Below, one piece after another: positions 17,396 through 25,897 of a stretch of 64,000 nt of DNA. The translations under genes and the position numbers were made by a program. The notes beneath the pieces were generated by a model. The model ran no database searches and was not told the origin of the DNA. It saw nothing but the letters and a program-made list of their open reading frames with translations. The DNA comes from Nakamurella antarctica (GTDB taxonomy: Bacteria > Actinomycetota > Actinomycetes > Mycobacteriales > Nakamurellaceae), in the NCBI RefSeq assembly GCF_003860405.1, contig NZ_CP034170.1, positions 3,038,001 to 3,102,000 on the forward strand, given 5' to 3'. Each line of letters starts with the position of its first letter. Positions within the stretch are counted from its first letter, which is position 1.

Positions 17396-18658
17396 CTACT
17401 TCAGGCCTTGAATCGAAGCAATAACCTTTGCCTGAATTTCGGCGGGCAACGGTGCTGCGCCAACGCTGGCCAAAACCGCTTGGCCCTCGGTGGCGGCGTA
17501 GCCGAGGAACGACTTGATCAACGGCAACTTGTCACCGTTACCCGTCGAGCACACGATCTCGTAGGTGACAAGGATGATCGGGTACGCCCCGGCTTCCTTG
17601 GTGGCGTAGTCAAGCTTGAGCGCCAAGTCTGCTCCGGTACCTACAACTTTGGCGGCGGCGACGGCCTTGCCAGCGCTTTCGCCGGTGAGTTCCACCGGCC
17701 CGGAGCCGTCGTTGATCTGCGCTACCGAGAGCTTATTGTCGGTGGCGTAGCCCCACTCGAGGTAGCCGATGGAGCCTTCACGGCCCTTCACTTCCTGCGC
17801 CACACCATCGGATGCCTGCGCTGCGATCCCGCCTGGGGCGGCCCACGCCTTGGCTGGGTCGAAGGTCCAGGCGCCAGCACTCGCCGCCTTCAGGTATTTG
17901 GTGAAGTTCTCGGTGGTCCCTGAGTCTTCTGCGCGGTGCACCGACTGAATGGTGGTCGAGGGCAGCGTGGCGCCGGAGTTCAACTTAGCAATCGCCGGGT
18001 CGTTCCACGTGGTGATGGTGCCGGCGAAAATACCCGCCAGGGTGGGGCCATCAAGGACCAGCTTGTCGACTCCCGGCAGGTTGTAGGCCAAGGCGATCGG
18101 GCCGGTTACCAGCGGGAGGTTAATGGCGTCGGCGCCTTGGCACCGGTCGGTCTTGGCCGAAGCCGCCTGCTCTGGCTTGAGAGAGGAATCCGAACCCGCG
18201 AAATCGACCTGGTTGCCGATGAAGTCGGTGATGCCTTTACCGGACCCGCCGCCGCCGTACTGGTTGACGTTGGCACCGCATTTGGCGTTAAAAGCCAGAA
18301 TCCACTCCTCCATCACCTTGCCCTGGGCGGTAGAGCCGGAGCTTCGCAGATCCCCGGTGGCGCAGGGGAAGTCGGCGGTCGCTGCACTGGACGGTGCCGA
18401 GCTGGACGCTGACGAGCTAGAAGCCGGGGCGGAGCTAGACGCTGCCGAGCTAGAAGCCGGGGCGGAGCTGGACGCTGCCGAGCTAGAAGCCGGGGCGGAG
18501 CTGGACATATCTGCTGCGCTCGAGGCAGCAACACTCGAAGCTACCGAGCTGGTGCTGGAAGAGCCTGCTGTCGAGTTGTTGTCGGTGCCGCATGCGGCCA
18601 AGGTCAGTGCGGCAGCGGTGAACAGGGATACTGCAGAAATCTTGCGCGTGATGTTCAC
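17396..18658 (-). CDS. pstS: Phosphate-binding lipoprotein PstS
   Basis: Extracellular phosphate receptor of the Pst importer, 420 residues. GTG 18658 has GGAGG upstream. The lipobox is LTLAAC. A Ser/Ala/Pro spacer of about 70 residues, partly made of an 11-residue unit repeated three times, holds the binding domain away from the membrane. The domain begins near ADFPCATGDLRSSGSTAQGKVM, and the phosphate-binding motifs SSGST, QYGGGGSGKGITDF, GSDSSL and HRAEDSGTTENF are intact. It is first in pstSCAB, with a PHO box about 100 bp upstream. The spacer is unusually long for PstS. Confidence 0.96.
   Translation of the reverse strand: MNITRKISAVSLFTAAALTLAACGTDNNSTAGSSSTSSVASSVAASSAADMSSSAPASSSAASSSAPASSSAASSSAPASSSSASSSAPSSAATADFPCATGDLRSSGSTAQGKVMEEWILAFNAKCGANVNQYGGGGSGKGITDFIGNQVDFAGSDSSLKPEQAASAKTDRCQGADAINLPLVTGPIALAYNLPGVDKLVLDGPTLAGIFAGTITTWNDPAIAKLNSGATLPSTTIQSVHRAEDSGTTENFTKYLKAASAGAWTFDPAKAWAAPGGIAAQASDGVAQEVKGREGSIGYLEWGYATDNKLSVAQINDGSGPVELTGESAGKAVAAAKVVGTGADLALKLDYATKEAGAYPIILVTYEIVCSTGNGDKLPLIKSFLGYAATEGQAVLASVGAAPLPAEIQAKVIASIQGLK
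18414..18503 (-). repeat. Three 33-bp tandem repeats in the pstS linker
   Basis: Copies start at 18414, 18447 and 18480 (GAGCTAGAAG...), each 33 bp, in frame, encoding the 11-residue unit made of SAAS-SSAPAS type sequence. Copies differ by one or two bases. The array lengthens the disordered arm between the lipid anchor and the binding domain and could change length without shifting frame. Confidence 0.85.
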
Positions 18659-18749
18659 GCAGGTCCTCCATACGTCGTCCGGCCGTGGTGCTGACCGTCA
18701 TGAGTGTGATGAGCATCCAGGCGATGCACACGACAGGACGTTAAACACC

Positions 18750-18793
18750 CAGGGTGACCGGTTGACGCTGACGAGGTGAACCGCAGATGAACA
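18750..18793 (-). promoter_or_regulatory. PHO box (PhoP-type direct repeats) upstream of pstS
   Basis: Read on the minus strand, 11-bp units in exact phase: TGTTCATCTGC (18793-18783) and GGTTCACCTCG (18782-18772), then one degenerate unit, then CGGTCACCCTG (18760-18750). The actinomycete PHO box is built of 11-bp direct repeats of the form GKTCAYYYRSG, so two adjacent strong units plus a third in phase is a good match. It sits 92-135 bp before the pstS start, and TTTAAC at about 18740-18745 could serve as part of the -10 region. Confidence 0.75.
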
Positions 18794-18829
18794 GTGCCGA
18801 GACCGGCCACGCCCCGCGGCGCCCGGTGT

Positions 18830-19729
18830 CTAAACCCGCGAGTACACCACGTCTCGCAGATACCTCTGGAAGCCGAGCTTCTCGTACAGGTGAATCGCTT
18901 TGTCGTTGTTCCCTTCGACATACAAGCTCGTGCAATGCAGATTCTTTCGCTCCAGATACGCAAGGCCCGCCAGCGTGAGCGGAGTACCGAGGCCGCGGAC
19001 CGGAGACTCGGGGTCTACGGCCAGCACATACACCTCACCCACGGACCGCACGGGGCCGGTGCCAGGCGTCGGATCCACTCCGTGCACTTTTGTCCAATGA
19101 AAGCCGAGAATCCGATCGGATTCGTCTACCGCGAGGAAGAACCCGGCGGGATCAAACCAAGGCTCAGCCTGCTCGGCTTGCAGCCCTGCAAGGTCGAGAC
19201 GACCCTGTTCCGGGTGCCAAGAAAAGGCGCGCGCATTAACCCCGAGAAAGGCCTCCTCGTCCTGCCCCACCACGAAGGTCCGCACCGAAACCCCCTGCGG
19301 CCACACAGCATCCGCGACCGGCGCCGCGGGCCTGCGCAGCTGCAGTAGTTCACGTGTCGGTGTCAGGGATAGCTTCGATGCCAACTCCGAAGCGGCAACC
19401 AGATCTCCGTGCGCCCACACGTCGGGCTGTGCAACCAGCACAGCGGCAAGCAGCGAACTCCCGAGCCCGCAGCGCCGGTACAGCGGATCGACCGCGACTT
19501 CGGCGGGGTCGCCCGCATGGAGCACCGCAATCCCAGCGAGTTCTTCCTCGCTAAACGCCAGCAGGTAGGCGTCGGACTCGCTGCCCGAATCTCGATCGAA
19601 AGCGTCGAGTATGTGGCCAGAAAATGGAGCGACACCGTCAGCAATGGTGGAGCGTTTCACCAGGCCTAGTACTTCGACCTGTTCTTCGTCGGACAAGGCG
19701 GCTTGCCAGGGAGTCAATTCGAAGTTCAT
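18830..19729 (-). CDS. mshD: Mycothiol synthase (acetyltransferase)
   Basis: Acetylates Cys-GlcN-Ins with acetyl-CoA in the last step of mycothiol synthesis, 299 residues. Two tandem GNAT domains are visible: an N-terminal degenerate one (about 1-140, VDPLYRRCGLGSSLLAAVL) and the catalytic C-terminal one (about 150-299) with GEVYVLAVDPESPVRGLGTPLTLAGL for acetyl-CoA and SLYVEGNNDKAIHLYEKLGFQR, which is typical of MshD. It starts 10 bp after glnR on the same strand, a gene pair also adjacent in mycobacteria. Mycothiol is restricted to actinobacteria, so this gene helps place the organism. Confidence 0.95.
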   Translation of the reverse strand: MNFELTPWQAALSDEEQVEVLGLVKRSTIADGVAPFSGHILDAFDRDSGSESDAYLLAFSEEELAGIAVLHAGDPAEVAVDPLYRRCGLGSSLLAAVLVAQPDVWAHGDLVAASELASKLSLTPTRELLQLRRPAAPVADAVWPQGVSVRTFVVGQDEEAFLGVNARAFSWHPEQGRLDLAGLQAEQAEPWFDPAGFFLAVDESDRILGFHWTKVHGVDPTPGTGPVRSVGEVYVLAVDPESPVRGLGTPLTLAGLAYLERKNLHCTSLYVEGNNDKAIHLYEKLGFQRYLRDVVYSRV

Positions 19730-19739
19730 TCGGCCAAAC

Positions 19740-20441
19740 CTAGCTGACGGTGCCGGATGGCTCCTCGCGCCCGCCGCTGGTGCGTGCCGGCGGCACCATT
19801 TTGTAGCCGACGTTGCGGACTGTTCCGATCAGCGACTCGTGTTCCGGGCCAAGTTTGGCCCGCAACCTGCGCACGTGCACATCGACGGTGCGGGTGCCGC
19901 CGAAGAAGTCGTACCCCCACACCTCAGTGACCAGTTGCTCACGAGTGAACACCCGCGAAGGATGTTGGGCGAGGAACTTAAGAAGCTCAAATTCTTTGTA
20001 GGTCAGCTCAAGGGTCTTGCCACGCAGGCGCGCGGTGTAGGTATCTTCCTCAATCGTCAGGTCGCCTAGGCTGATAAGTCCGGAATCTGCCACCGGGTTG
20101 AGTCGACCGGCCAAAAGCCTTAGCCTGCACTGCACTTCGGCAGGGCCCGCACTGGAGAGCACCACGTCGCAGACCCCCCAGTCGGGACCGATCGCGACGA
20201 TGCCGCCGTCGGTGACCACCGCCAAGATGGAAACATTGAGCCCGTCGGTGCCCAGAAGGCGACACAGGTTTCGCGCCGCAGCTAGGTCTGAACGGGCGTC
20301 GACGACGACGAGCTCATACGGTTCCGAGGTGACGAGCGAAGCAGCTTCGGGCGCTGCCGCTCTCAGCTTCACCGGAAGGAGGTCCAGCGCGGCAAGCACG
20401 CTGTTCGGATCTGGGTCAGCGGTAAGTAGGAGAAGGTCCAC
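19740..20441 (-). CDS. glnR: GlnR-type orphan response regulator (nitrogen control)
   Basis: OmpR-family transcription factor of 233 residues. GTG 20441 is chosen because the GlnR family begins VDLLLLTADPDP. The N-terminal receiver (about 1-115) keeps Asp at 48 (VVVDAR) but lacks the acidic pair of a normal phosphorylation pocket, as in other GlnR proteins, which work without a known kinase. The C-terminal winged helix (about 130-225) reads LELTYKEFELLKFLAQHPSR, WGYDFFGGTRTVDVHVRRLR, RNVGYK, nearly identical to known GlnR. GlnR controls nitrogen genes and, with PhoP, phosphate-linked ones. The next gene in the same direction is mshD. Confidence 0.92.
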   Translation of the reverse strand: MDLLLLTADPDPNSVLAALDLLPVKLRAAAPEAASLVTSEPYELVVVDARSDLAAARNLCRLLGTDGLNVSILAVVTDGGIVAIGPDWGVCDVVLSSAGPAEVQCRLRLLAGRLNPVADSGLISLGDLTIEEDTYTARLRGKTLELTYKEFELLKFLAQHPSRVFTREQLVTEVWGYDFFGGTRTVDVHVRRLRAKLGPEHESLIGTVRNVGYKMVPPARTSGGREEPSGTVS

Positions 20442-20642
20442 GCATCCCGTTCCCTTCGGCTTTATGATTCCTCGTCCGACTCTGCAGGCACTTCGCCACG
20501 AACGATGCACCAAATACGTGCAGTACGTTGGAGGGACTCCGCAGGCCAATTCTAACCTTCCACCCACAGCCGCCGCGACCAGCGACAGCTTCGGTCAAGA
20601 CTTGCCTATCCCCCATTTCCCTCCCGACCCCCTCTGCAGAAA

Positions 20643-21497
20643 ATGAGCTCGCAACCACGCATGACGAAACCCGAAACGTCCGCTGCCACAACAGAAATGC
20701 ACCAGATCTCGATCCACACCGCGGATGGCGTCACACTGCGGGGGATCTCGAGTACCCGAGGGGCAGATCAGCAGCCGCGCGAAGCCGACCGAATCTGTTT
20801 TGTCATCTGTCACGGCATGACGAATGCCACTCACAAGCCGAACACCCGGTCGGTGATCGACGCGTTCAGCGCCTTTGGGGCAGTGGTTGCCGTGGACTTT
20901 CGCGGCCACGGCTCCTCCGAGGGGCGTTCGTCCGTGGGGCAGATCGAAGTGTTGGACGTGGACGCCGCGATCTCCCAGGCGCGCCGCGAGGGGCACACCA
21001 CCGTCGTCCTGGTGGGGTTTTCGATGGGGGCCGCCGTAGCACTGCGTCACGCCGGGTTGGCCGCAAGAGCCACGTCGGAAATGGGATTTCCGCTGCGAAA
21101 CGCCGCTGACGCAGTCGTTTCGGTGAGCGCTCCGTCGCGTTGGTTCTCGCGGGAAAGCACTCCGATGCGCCGAATTCAGTGGCTGCTCGAGCACCCGTTC
21201 GGCCCGCTGATCGGCCCCCGGTTGGGGATTCGGCTTGGCAAGCCGTGGGTCCAGGTTCCCTTGACCCCACTCGAGCTTGTGGGCAGCATCGCACCCACGC
21301 CGCTCTTGATCGTGCATGGCACGTCCGACCACTACTTCGCGGCGGACCGAGCCCGCGAGTTGCACAAAGCTGCGCCAGCGAGCGAACTGTGGCTGATTCC
21401 GGGAATGGGCCACGCCGAGTCCGGGATCAGCGCTGCGACCATCACCGAAATAGCGCAATGGGCTCGCCGAGCCGTCGAAAATGCGAGCATTCTCTGA
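20643..21497 (+). CDS. Alpha/beta hydrolase
   Basis: Serine hydrolase of 284 residues with no signal peptide. The core shows HGMTNATHKP (oxyanion region), VDFRGHGSSEG, nucleophile elbow GFSMG at about residue 125, the acid in HGTSDHYF and the catalytic His in GMGHAESG. The family includes esterases, lipases and acyl transferases; no substrate can be assigned. It is divergent from glnR with about 200 bp between them, and its TGA overlaps the ATG of the next gene (TGATG), implying a coupled operon with a lipid-binding protein. Confidence 0.82.
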   Translation: MSSQPRMTKPETSAATTEMHQISIHTADGVTLRGISSTRGADQQPREADRICFVICHGMTNATHKPNTRSVIDAFSAFGAVVAVDFRGHGSSEGRSSVGQIEVLDVDAAISQARREGHTTVVLVGFSMGAAVALRHAGLAARATSEMGFPLRNAADAVVSVSAPSRWFSRESTPMRRIQWLLEHPFGPLIGPRLGIRLGKPWVQVPLTPLELVGSIAPTPLLIVHGTSDHYFAADRARELHKAAPASELWLIPGMGHAESGISAATITEIAQWARRAVENASIL

Positions 21498-22201
21498 TGC
21501 GCAAGTTGCTCATCACCCTCGTCATACTGGGCGCCGTCCTCGTCGCCGCTGACTATGGATTGCGCTGGATCGCGACGACCAAAATCAGTGATGCGGTGGC
21601 TAGTCAACTCCGACTCGCAGCCGCGCCGGAGGTGAAAATCGCAGGCTTTCCGTTCACATGGCAAGCAATTTCCGGCAGGTATGACGACGTGTCTATCACG
21701 GTGCCGAACCTCTCCCTCGGACCTGTGACCGGTGTAGATGCCGACTTAACGCTCCGCGACACCACCATCGGGCTCTCGGATGCCGTTGCCGGAAATATCG
21801 ACGCCATGGTGGCCGGAGCAGCAGATTTAATCGTGACTCTCCCGGTATCGAGCCTGGCGGCGGCGCTCCGCCTGACCGGTCTGGCTATCGCCACCGCACC
21901 CGATGGGGCGTTAGCGATTTCGAGCACGATCGCGCTCGCGGGTCAGTCCATTCCCGTCACCGGAATTCTCCAGGCGAAAATCGTCGATTCCGTCGTGCAA
22001 CTGCGCGTGGGCTCTCTGAGCGCGGTCGGACTTGCAGCGCCACCACAGTTGCTGGCAGCGGCCGGGGCGGGGCTTGGCGTCGACCTCCCACTCACCGCCG
22101 TACCTTTTCGTATCGACGCGGCATCTGTCTCCGCGGTAGGCGGCAATGTAGTGATAACCGGCGCCGCCAGCAATGTCAGGGTGGCAGATTTACGCAAGTG
22201 A
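21497..22201 (+). CDS. LmeA-like (DUF2993) phospholipid-binding envelope protein
   Basis: A 234-residue protein with an N-terminal signal or anchor helix (LLITLVILGAVLVAADYGL), then an all-beta domain with the DUF2993 pattern: KISDAVASQLRLA, PEVKIAGFPF, GRYDDVSITVPNL, and a terminal VVITGAASNVRVADLRK. In mycobacteria LmeA of this family binds phosphatidylinositol and supports mannan elongation; the same exact role here is inference. Coupled to the upstream hydrolase by a one-base overlap. About 100 bp separate it from the small membrane peptide gene that follows. Confidence 0.78.
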   Translation: MRKLLITLVILGAVLVAADYGLRWIATTKISDAVASQLRLAAAPEVKIAGFPFTWQAISGRYDDVSITVPNLSLGPVTGVDADLTLRDTTIGLSDAVAGNIDAMVAGAADLIVTLPVSSLAAALRLTGLAIATAPDGALAISSTIALAGQSIPVTGILQAKIVDSVVQLRVGSLSAVGLAAPPQLLAAAGAGLGVDLPLTAVPFRIDAASVSAVGGNVVITGAASNVRVADLRK

Positions 22202-22302
22202 ACCAGGCCGGCGACCTCGCACACTGCTCCACCAGATGTGTTTCCGGCCTCGTTCCCCGACCCGGACCAGCAGGGCTCGGCGTCAAGCGTTAAGATGACG
22301 GG

Positions 22303-22401
22303 GTGGAATTCTTCTTTACGTCGCTCCTTGTAGCCACCGCTATTTTGATCACCTGGTTCGCCGTGTACGTCGTCTACCGACTGGTAAACGAAGAAAAGTG
22401 A
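22303..22401 (+). CDS. Small single-helix membrane peptide (32 residues)
   Basis: GTG 22303 to TGA 22401 encodes a 32-residue peptide: a short acidic-aromatic N-terminus (VEFFF), one hydrophobic helix of about 22 residues rich in Val, Ile, Trp and Tyr, and a charged end RLVNEEK. The stop overlaps the GTG start of the nitrobindin-like gene (GTGA), which argues that it is translated and coupled. It is too short for ordinary gene callers. No family is recognised. The ribosome binding site is weak (AAGATGACGG). Confidence 0.5.
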   Translation: MEFFFTSLLVATAILITWFAVYVVYRLVNEEK

Positions 22402-23144
22402 CCGGCCAGCAGTCCTCGGGCGCAGCCGAGCCTTCTTCCGCCATGCCAGTTTCACCCGCCGCAGACTCCACACCGGAGGCGGCTCTCGAAGTTCAGCGCG
22501 GGTCTGGGGATGCCGCCCTTGCTGCGGCCGTTGAGCGTTCCGAGTCGACCGCGTCCACTATCACTATCAACATCGCAGACGTCGCGCCCCTGCCGCTCCC
22601 TCTCGATACCGCCAATCTGCGCCTGGGTCCTGGACTTGCAGACGAGAACTTGATTCTGCTTCCCCTGGTTGGAGTGTGGCGCGGCGAAGGCAAGGTGCAC
22701 ACGCCCGGCAGCGCAGACACCGCTTTCGGGCAGCAACTCACGCTCTCCCACGACGGCCGGGGATTCCTTCGTCATGAGTCGCTCACCTGGCTGATCCCGG
22801 ATGCTGGGCTCGACACCGGACCGGGGCCTGACACTGATCCTGCGCCTGTCCCCGCCAACCGCGAACTTGGCTGGTGGCGTCCGCAGCCTGACGACATCAT
22901 TGAGCTGCTGATCGCACACTCCGAGGGCGTTGTCGAAATCTTCTACGGCCACGCACAGGGTGTGGCGGCCTGGTCTTTGGGAACTGACGCCGTGGTTCGC
23001 ACCGTCAGCGCGCCAGCCGTCACCGGAGCGACCCGGCTCTATGGAATCGTCGACGGCAAGCTCGCCTACGTGGAGGAGCGCGCCACCGCAGAATACGAAC
23101 TTCAGCCGTACCGATCAGCCTTGCTAGAGCGCGTCGCCGGCTGA
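22398..23144 (+). CDS. Nitrobindin-like beta-barrel protein lacking the heme-ligand histidine
   Basis: A 248-residue protein of the nitrobindin (THAP4/FABP-like, UPF0678) family. About 75 residues of low-complexity N-terminus precede the barrel, which begins LLPLVGVWRGEGKVHTP with the GxWxGxG motif at 92-98 and continues FLRHESLTWL, RELGWWRPQPDDIIELLIAHSEGVVEIFYG. True nitrobindins end with a His about ten residues from the C-terminus that binds heme iron; here the equivalent stretch reads LQPYRSALLERV, so Tyr seems to replace it. The protein may not bind heme, or may use Tyr. GTG 22398 overlaps the preceding small gene. Confidence 0.75.
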   Translation: MTGQQSSGAAEPSSAMPVSPAADSTPEAALEVQRGSGDAALAAAVERSESTASTITINIADVAPLPLPLDTANLRLGPGLADENLILLPLVGVWRGEGKVHTPGSADTAFGQQLTLSHDGRGFLRHESLTWLIPDAGLDTGPGPDTDPAPVPANRELGWWRPQPDDIIELLIAHSEGVVEIFYGHAQGVAAWSLGTDAVVRTVSAPAVTGATRLYGIVDGKLAYVEERATAEYELQPYRSALLERVAG

Positions 23145-23193
23145 GCCACCACAGCACTGACGACACCGCAGCGCTGACGACACCGCAGGTGTG

Positions 23194-23334
23194 ATGAATT
23201 TTCAGGGCAGGCCCCTGCTGTAGGCGTTTTCCCTACTGATCTCGATCGCAGCCTGGCTGGGTCGGGCACGCGGGCGCACCACAATCATCATCGCGGTGAT
23301 GTTGGGCTTCGCCAGCAGTTGGAACCGCGCCTAA
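23194..23334 (+). other. Possible decayed membrane-protein remnant in the gap before pgm
   Basis: The 242-bp gap between the nitrobindin-like gene and the convergent pgm contains an ATG-to-TAA frame of 47 codons interrupted by TAG at 23221. The part after the stop has hydrophobic stretches (AFSLLISIAAWLG, TTIIIAVMLGFASSW), as in a membrane helix pair. A 17-bp duplication (CTGACGACACCGCAG core) sits just upstream near 23157-23188. It may be the end of a lost gene, or chance. Confidence 0.2.
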
Positions 23335-23386
23335 GCGGTGGTGATCGACGGGTACGCGATCTGAGATCCGTTCGCCAGAAGCACTT

Positions 23387-25024
23387 TTAGTCCCCCAGCG
23401 CCGCCGCGACCACCACGCGCGCCTCAGCTTGCACCTGCGCCAGATGCTCCGGTCCCTTGAAGGACTCCGCGTAGATTTTGTACACGTCTTCGGTGCCGGA
23501 TGGCCTGGCCGCGAACCACGCGTTCTCCGTGACGACCTTGAGGCCCCCGATAGCTGCGCCGTTACCGGGCGCGGTCACAAGCCGGGCAGTAATCTTCTCC
23601 CCCGCCAGTTCATCTGCCGTGACGTCCTCAGGAGCCAGTTTCGCCAGCTTGGCTTTCTGCGCAGTGGAAGCGGCAGCATCGACGCGCGCATAGGCGGGAT
23701 CACCGTGCACCGCGACCAGCTCCGCGTATAGCTGCGACGGTGACTTCCCAGTCACCGCAAGCATTTCCGAGGCCAGGAGTGCAAGCACAATGCCGTCCTT
23801 GTCCGTCGTCCAGACGGTGCCGCGCTTGCGCAGGAAAGACGCGCCCGCCGACTCCTCACCGCCGAAGCCGATGGAGCCATCCAACAGGCCGGGGACGAAC
23901 CACTTGAAGCCCACCGGCACCTCGTCCAGCCGGCGACCGAGGTCGCTGGCCACCCGGTCAATCATCGATGACGACACCAGCGTCTTCCCGATTCCGGCGG
24001 CAACCGGCCAATTCGGGCGATTGCGGAACAGATAATTGATAGCCACCGCGAGATAGTGGTTCGGGTTCATCAACCCACCGTCCGGCGTGACGATGCCATG
24101 CCGGTCGGCATCGGTATCGTTACCGGTCGCAATCTGAAACTCGTTGCGGCGAGCGACTAATGAAGCCATGGCCGAAGGCGAGGAGCAGTCCATCCGGATC
24201 TTGCCATCCCAGTCCAGCGTCATGAATTTGAAGGTTGGATCCACCTCAGCATTAACGACGGTGAGGTCGAGATCCAGTCTTTCCGCCATCACCCCCCAGT
24301 AGCCCACAGAGGCTCCGCCGAGGGGGTCGGCTCCAATTCTGATTCCAGCATCGCGAATCGCATCGAGGTTGAGGACGTTGTCTAGGTCGCCGACGTAGGC
24401 CGCGGTGAAGTCGTAGTAGCCAGTGGAGTCGGCATTCTTCGCTTCCTCATACGACATCCGTTTCACCGCAGACAGTCCGCCTTCAATAATGGCGTTGGCT
24501 CGGCCCGCGATCCAGGACGTTGCATCCGTATCGGCGGGACCACCGTTCGGCGGGTTGTACTTGAAACCGCCGTCACGCGGGGGGTTGTGGGACGGAGTCA
24601 CGACAATGCCGTCAGCGAACCCGGAGGTGGCGCCCCGGTTAGCTTTCAAAATGGCGTGCGAGACCGCTGGTGTCGGGGTGTAGCCGTCGTTAACATCCAG
24701 CAGCACGGTCACGCCATTGGCGGCCAGCACCTCCAACGCGGTCTGCGTGGCCGGAGCGCTCAGGGCGTGCGAGTCCGCCCCCATAAACAGGGGTCCGTCA
24801 TACCCTTGGCCCGCTCGGTACTCGCAAATCGCCTGGGTAATTGCGAGGATGTGGTCGCGATTAAAAGCGCCATCGAGTGAGGAGCCGCGGTGGCCCGACG
24901 TGCCAAAAATGACGCGTTGTTCGGCACTGGCGGGGTCGGGGTGAATGTCATAGAAAGCGCCGACAACGGCGTCGACATTTATCAGATCTTCGGGGTGCGG
25001 CAACTGTCCGGCGCGAGGGTCCAT
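23387..25024 (-). CDS. pgm: Phosphoglucomutase, alpha-D-glucose-phosphate specific
   Basis: Interconverts glucose 1-phosphate and glucose 6-phosphate, 545 residues. FGTSGHRGSS opens domain 1, VTPSHNPPRDGGFKYNPPNGGPAD carries the catalytic phosphoserine, the metal loop is in domain 2 (TGNDTDADRHG), and the C-terminal phosphate-binding loop is RPSGTEDVYKIYAESF. The length and the HNPP motif place it in the bacterial Pgm (not ManB) branch. ATG 25024 is chosen; an in-frame TTG four codons upstream is possible. The product supplies UDP-glucose for cell-wall and glycogen synthesis. Confidence 0.95.
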   Translation of the reverse strand: MDPRAGQLPHPEDLINVDAVVGAFYDIHPDPASAEQRVIFGTSGHRGSSLDGAFNRDHILAITQAICEYRAGQGYDGPLFMGADSHALSAPATQTALEVLAANGVTVLLDVNDGYTPTPAVSHAILKANRGATSGFADGIVVTPSHNPPRDGGFKYNPPNGGPADTDATSWIAGRANAIIEGGLSAVKRMSYEEAKNADSTGYYDFTAAYVGDLDNVLNLDAIRDAGIRIGADPLGGASVGYWGVMAERLDLDLTVVNAEVDPTFKFMTLDWDGKIRMDCSSPSAMASLVARRNEFQIATGNDTDADRHGIVTPDGGLMNPNHYLAVAINYLFRNRPNWPVAAGIGKTLVSSSMIDRVASDLGRRLDEVPVGFKWFVPGLLDGSIGFGGEESAGASFLRKRGTVWTTDKDGIVLALLASEMLAVTGKSPSQLYAELVAVHGDPAYARVDAAASTAQKAKLAKLAPEDVTADELAGEKITARLVTAPGNGAAIGGLKVVTENAWFAARPSGTEDVYKIYAESFKGPEHLAQVQAEARVVVAAALGD

Positions 25025-25072
25025 GGATGCATTCAACCTGACGAAGATGAACAGTGGAGCACGGGCGGCTGA

Positions 25073-25897
25073 TTAGTTTTGCCGGAGCAGACCCAGAAGC
25101 CGGTCGTGGTCCGAAGAGATTCGGATCTTGCCGGAGTCGATGCTGGTGACGGGCGCGAGAAGACGCACACTGGACACCAGCCACACGCCGTCGGCGGCGA
25201 TCAGGTCGGTGCGGGTCAAGGGCGATTCTTCGGTGGTCCACCCGTCGAGCGCGGCGTGATGGAACAACCGCCGCACCGTGATCGAGGGCAAAATCCCGTC
25301 CTCCGGCGGTGTGATGAGGGTGTCGCCGCGGGCCACCACCACTGCGGCGGTGGCGCCCTCCAGCACGTGGCCATCCGTGCCGACGAAGAGGGCGTCGTCA
25401 GCGCCGTGCGCGCGCGCGTACCGCAGAGCCGACATGTTCACGGCGTAGGAGATTGACTTCACACCCGTTAACAGCCACGGCAATGTTGCCGCCGCGGCGC
25501 CCGAATGGCCCCTGTCAAGGGTCAGCACACTGATCCCCTCCCGCTGCTGCCGGATCTTTTCCGGCACCTGCGTTCCAGTGACGAAACAGGTGGGCTGCGC
25601 GCCGGTCTCGGACCCGCGCGTTGCTGTCAATCGCAACACCATCTCGGCGGGTTCGCGCCAAGCGGTGAGAACAGCATCAATGCCGCGGTGCCACGCCGCA
25701 ATCGGCGGCGTCGTCATATCGCTCAAGTGCGCCGAAACCTGCAGCCGAGCAAGGTGTTCAGACAGATCGCGCACCTGCCCGGACACCACCAGCAACGTTT
25801 CGAAAACGCCCTCGCCGCGCAACACACCGAGATCGTCTACGCGGATCAGCGGCGAGTTCGGGTCGTGGAGATTACCGTCGAGGGTCGCGAGCAGCAT
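25073..25897 (-). CDS. Class IV aminotransferase, 4-amino-4-deoxychorismate lyase-like
   Basis: PLP enzyme of fold type IV, about 274 residues. It begins LATLDGNLHDPNSPLIRVDDLGVLRGEGVFETLLV, the PabC/BCAT family opening. KSISYAVNM carries the PLP lysine, and DGHVLEGATAAVVVARGDTLITPP is the conserved D..V.E family segment. The mycobacterial gene at this position is annotated as a PabC-type lyase making p-aminobenzoate, which I follow with moderate confidence; a D-amino-acid or branched-chain transaminase is the alternative. ATG 25897 shares its first base with the coaA stop (TGATG); a GTG one codon upstream is also possible. Confidence 0.75.
   Translation of the reverse strand: MLLATLDGNLHDPNSPLIRVDDLGVLRGEGVFETLLVVSGQVRDLSEHLARLQVSAHLSDMTTPPIAAWHRGIDAVLTAWREPAEMVLRLTATRGSETGAQPTCFVTGTQVPEKIRQQREGISVLTLDRGHSGAAAATLPWLLTGVKSISYAVNMSALRYARAHGADDALFVGTDGHVLEGATAAVVVARGDTLITPPEDGILPSITVRRLFHHAALDGWTTEESPLTRTDLIAADGVWLVSSVRLLAPVTSIDSGKIRISSDHDRLLGLLRQN

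Noticed and set aside
21140-21496. Upstream extension of the LmeA-like gene
   Set aside because: The open frame continues upstream inside the hydrolase gene, but the signal helix begins at ATG 21497, which overlaps the hydrolase stop.
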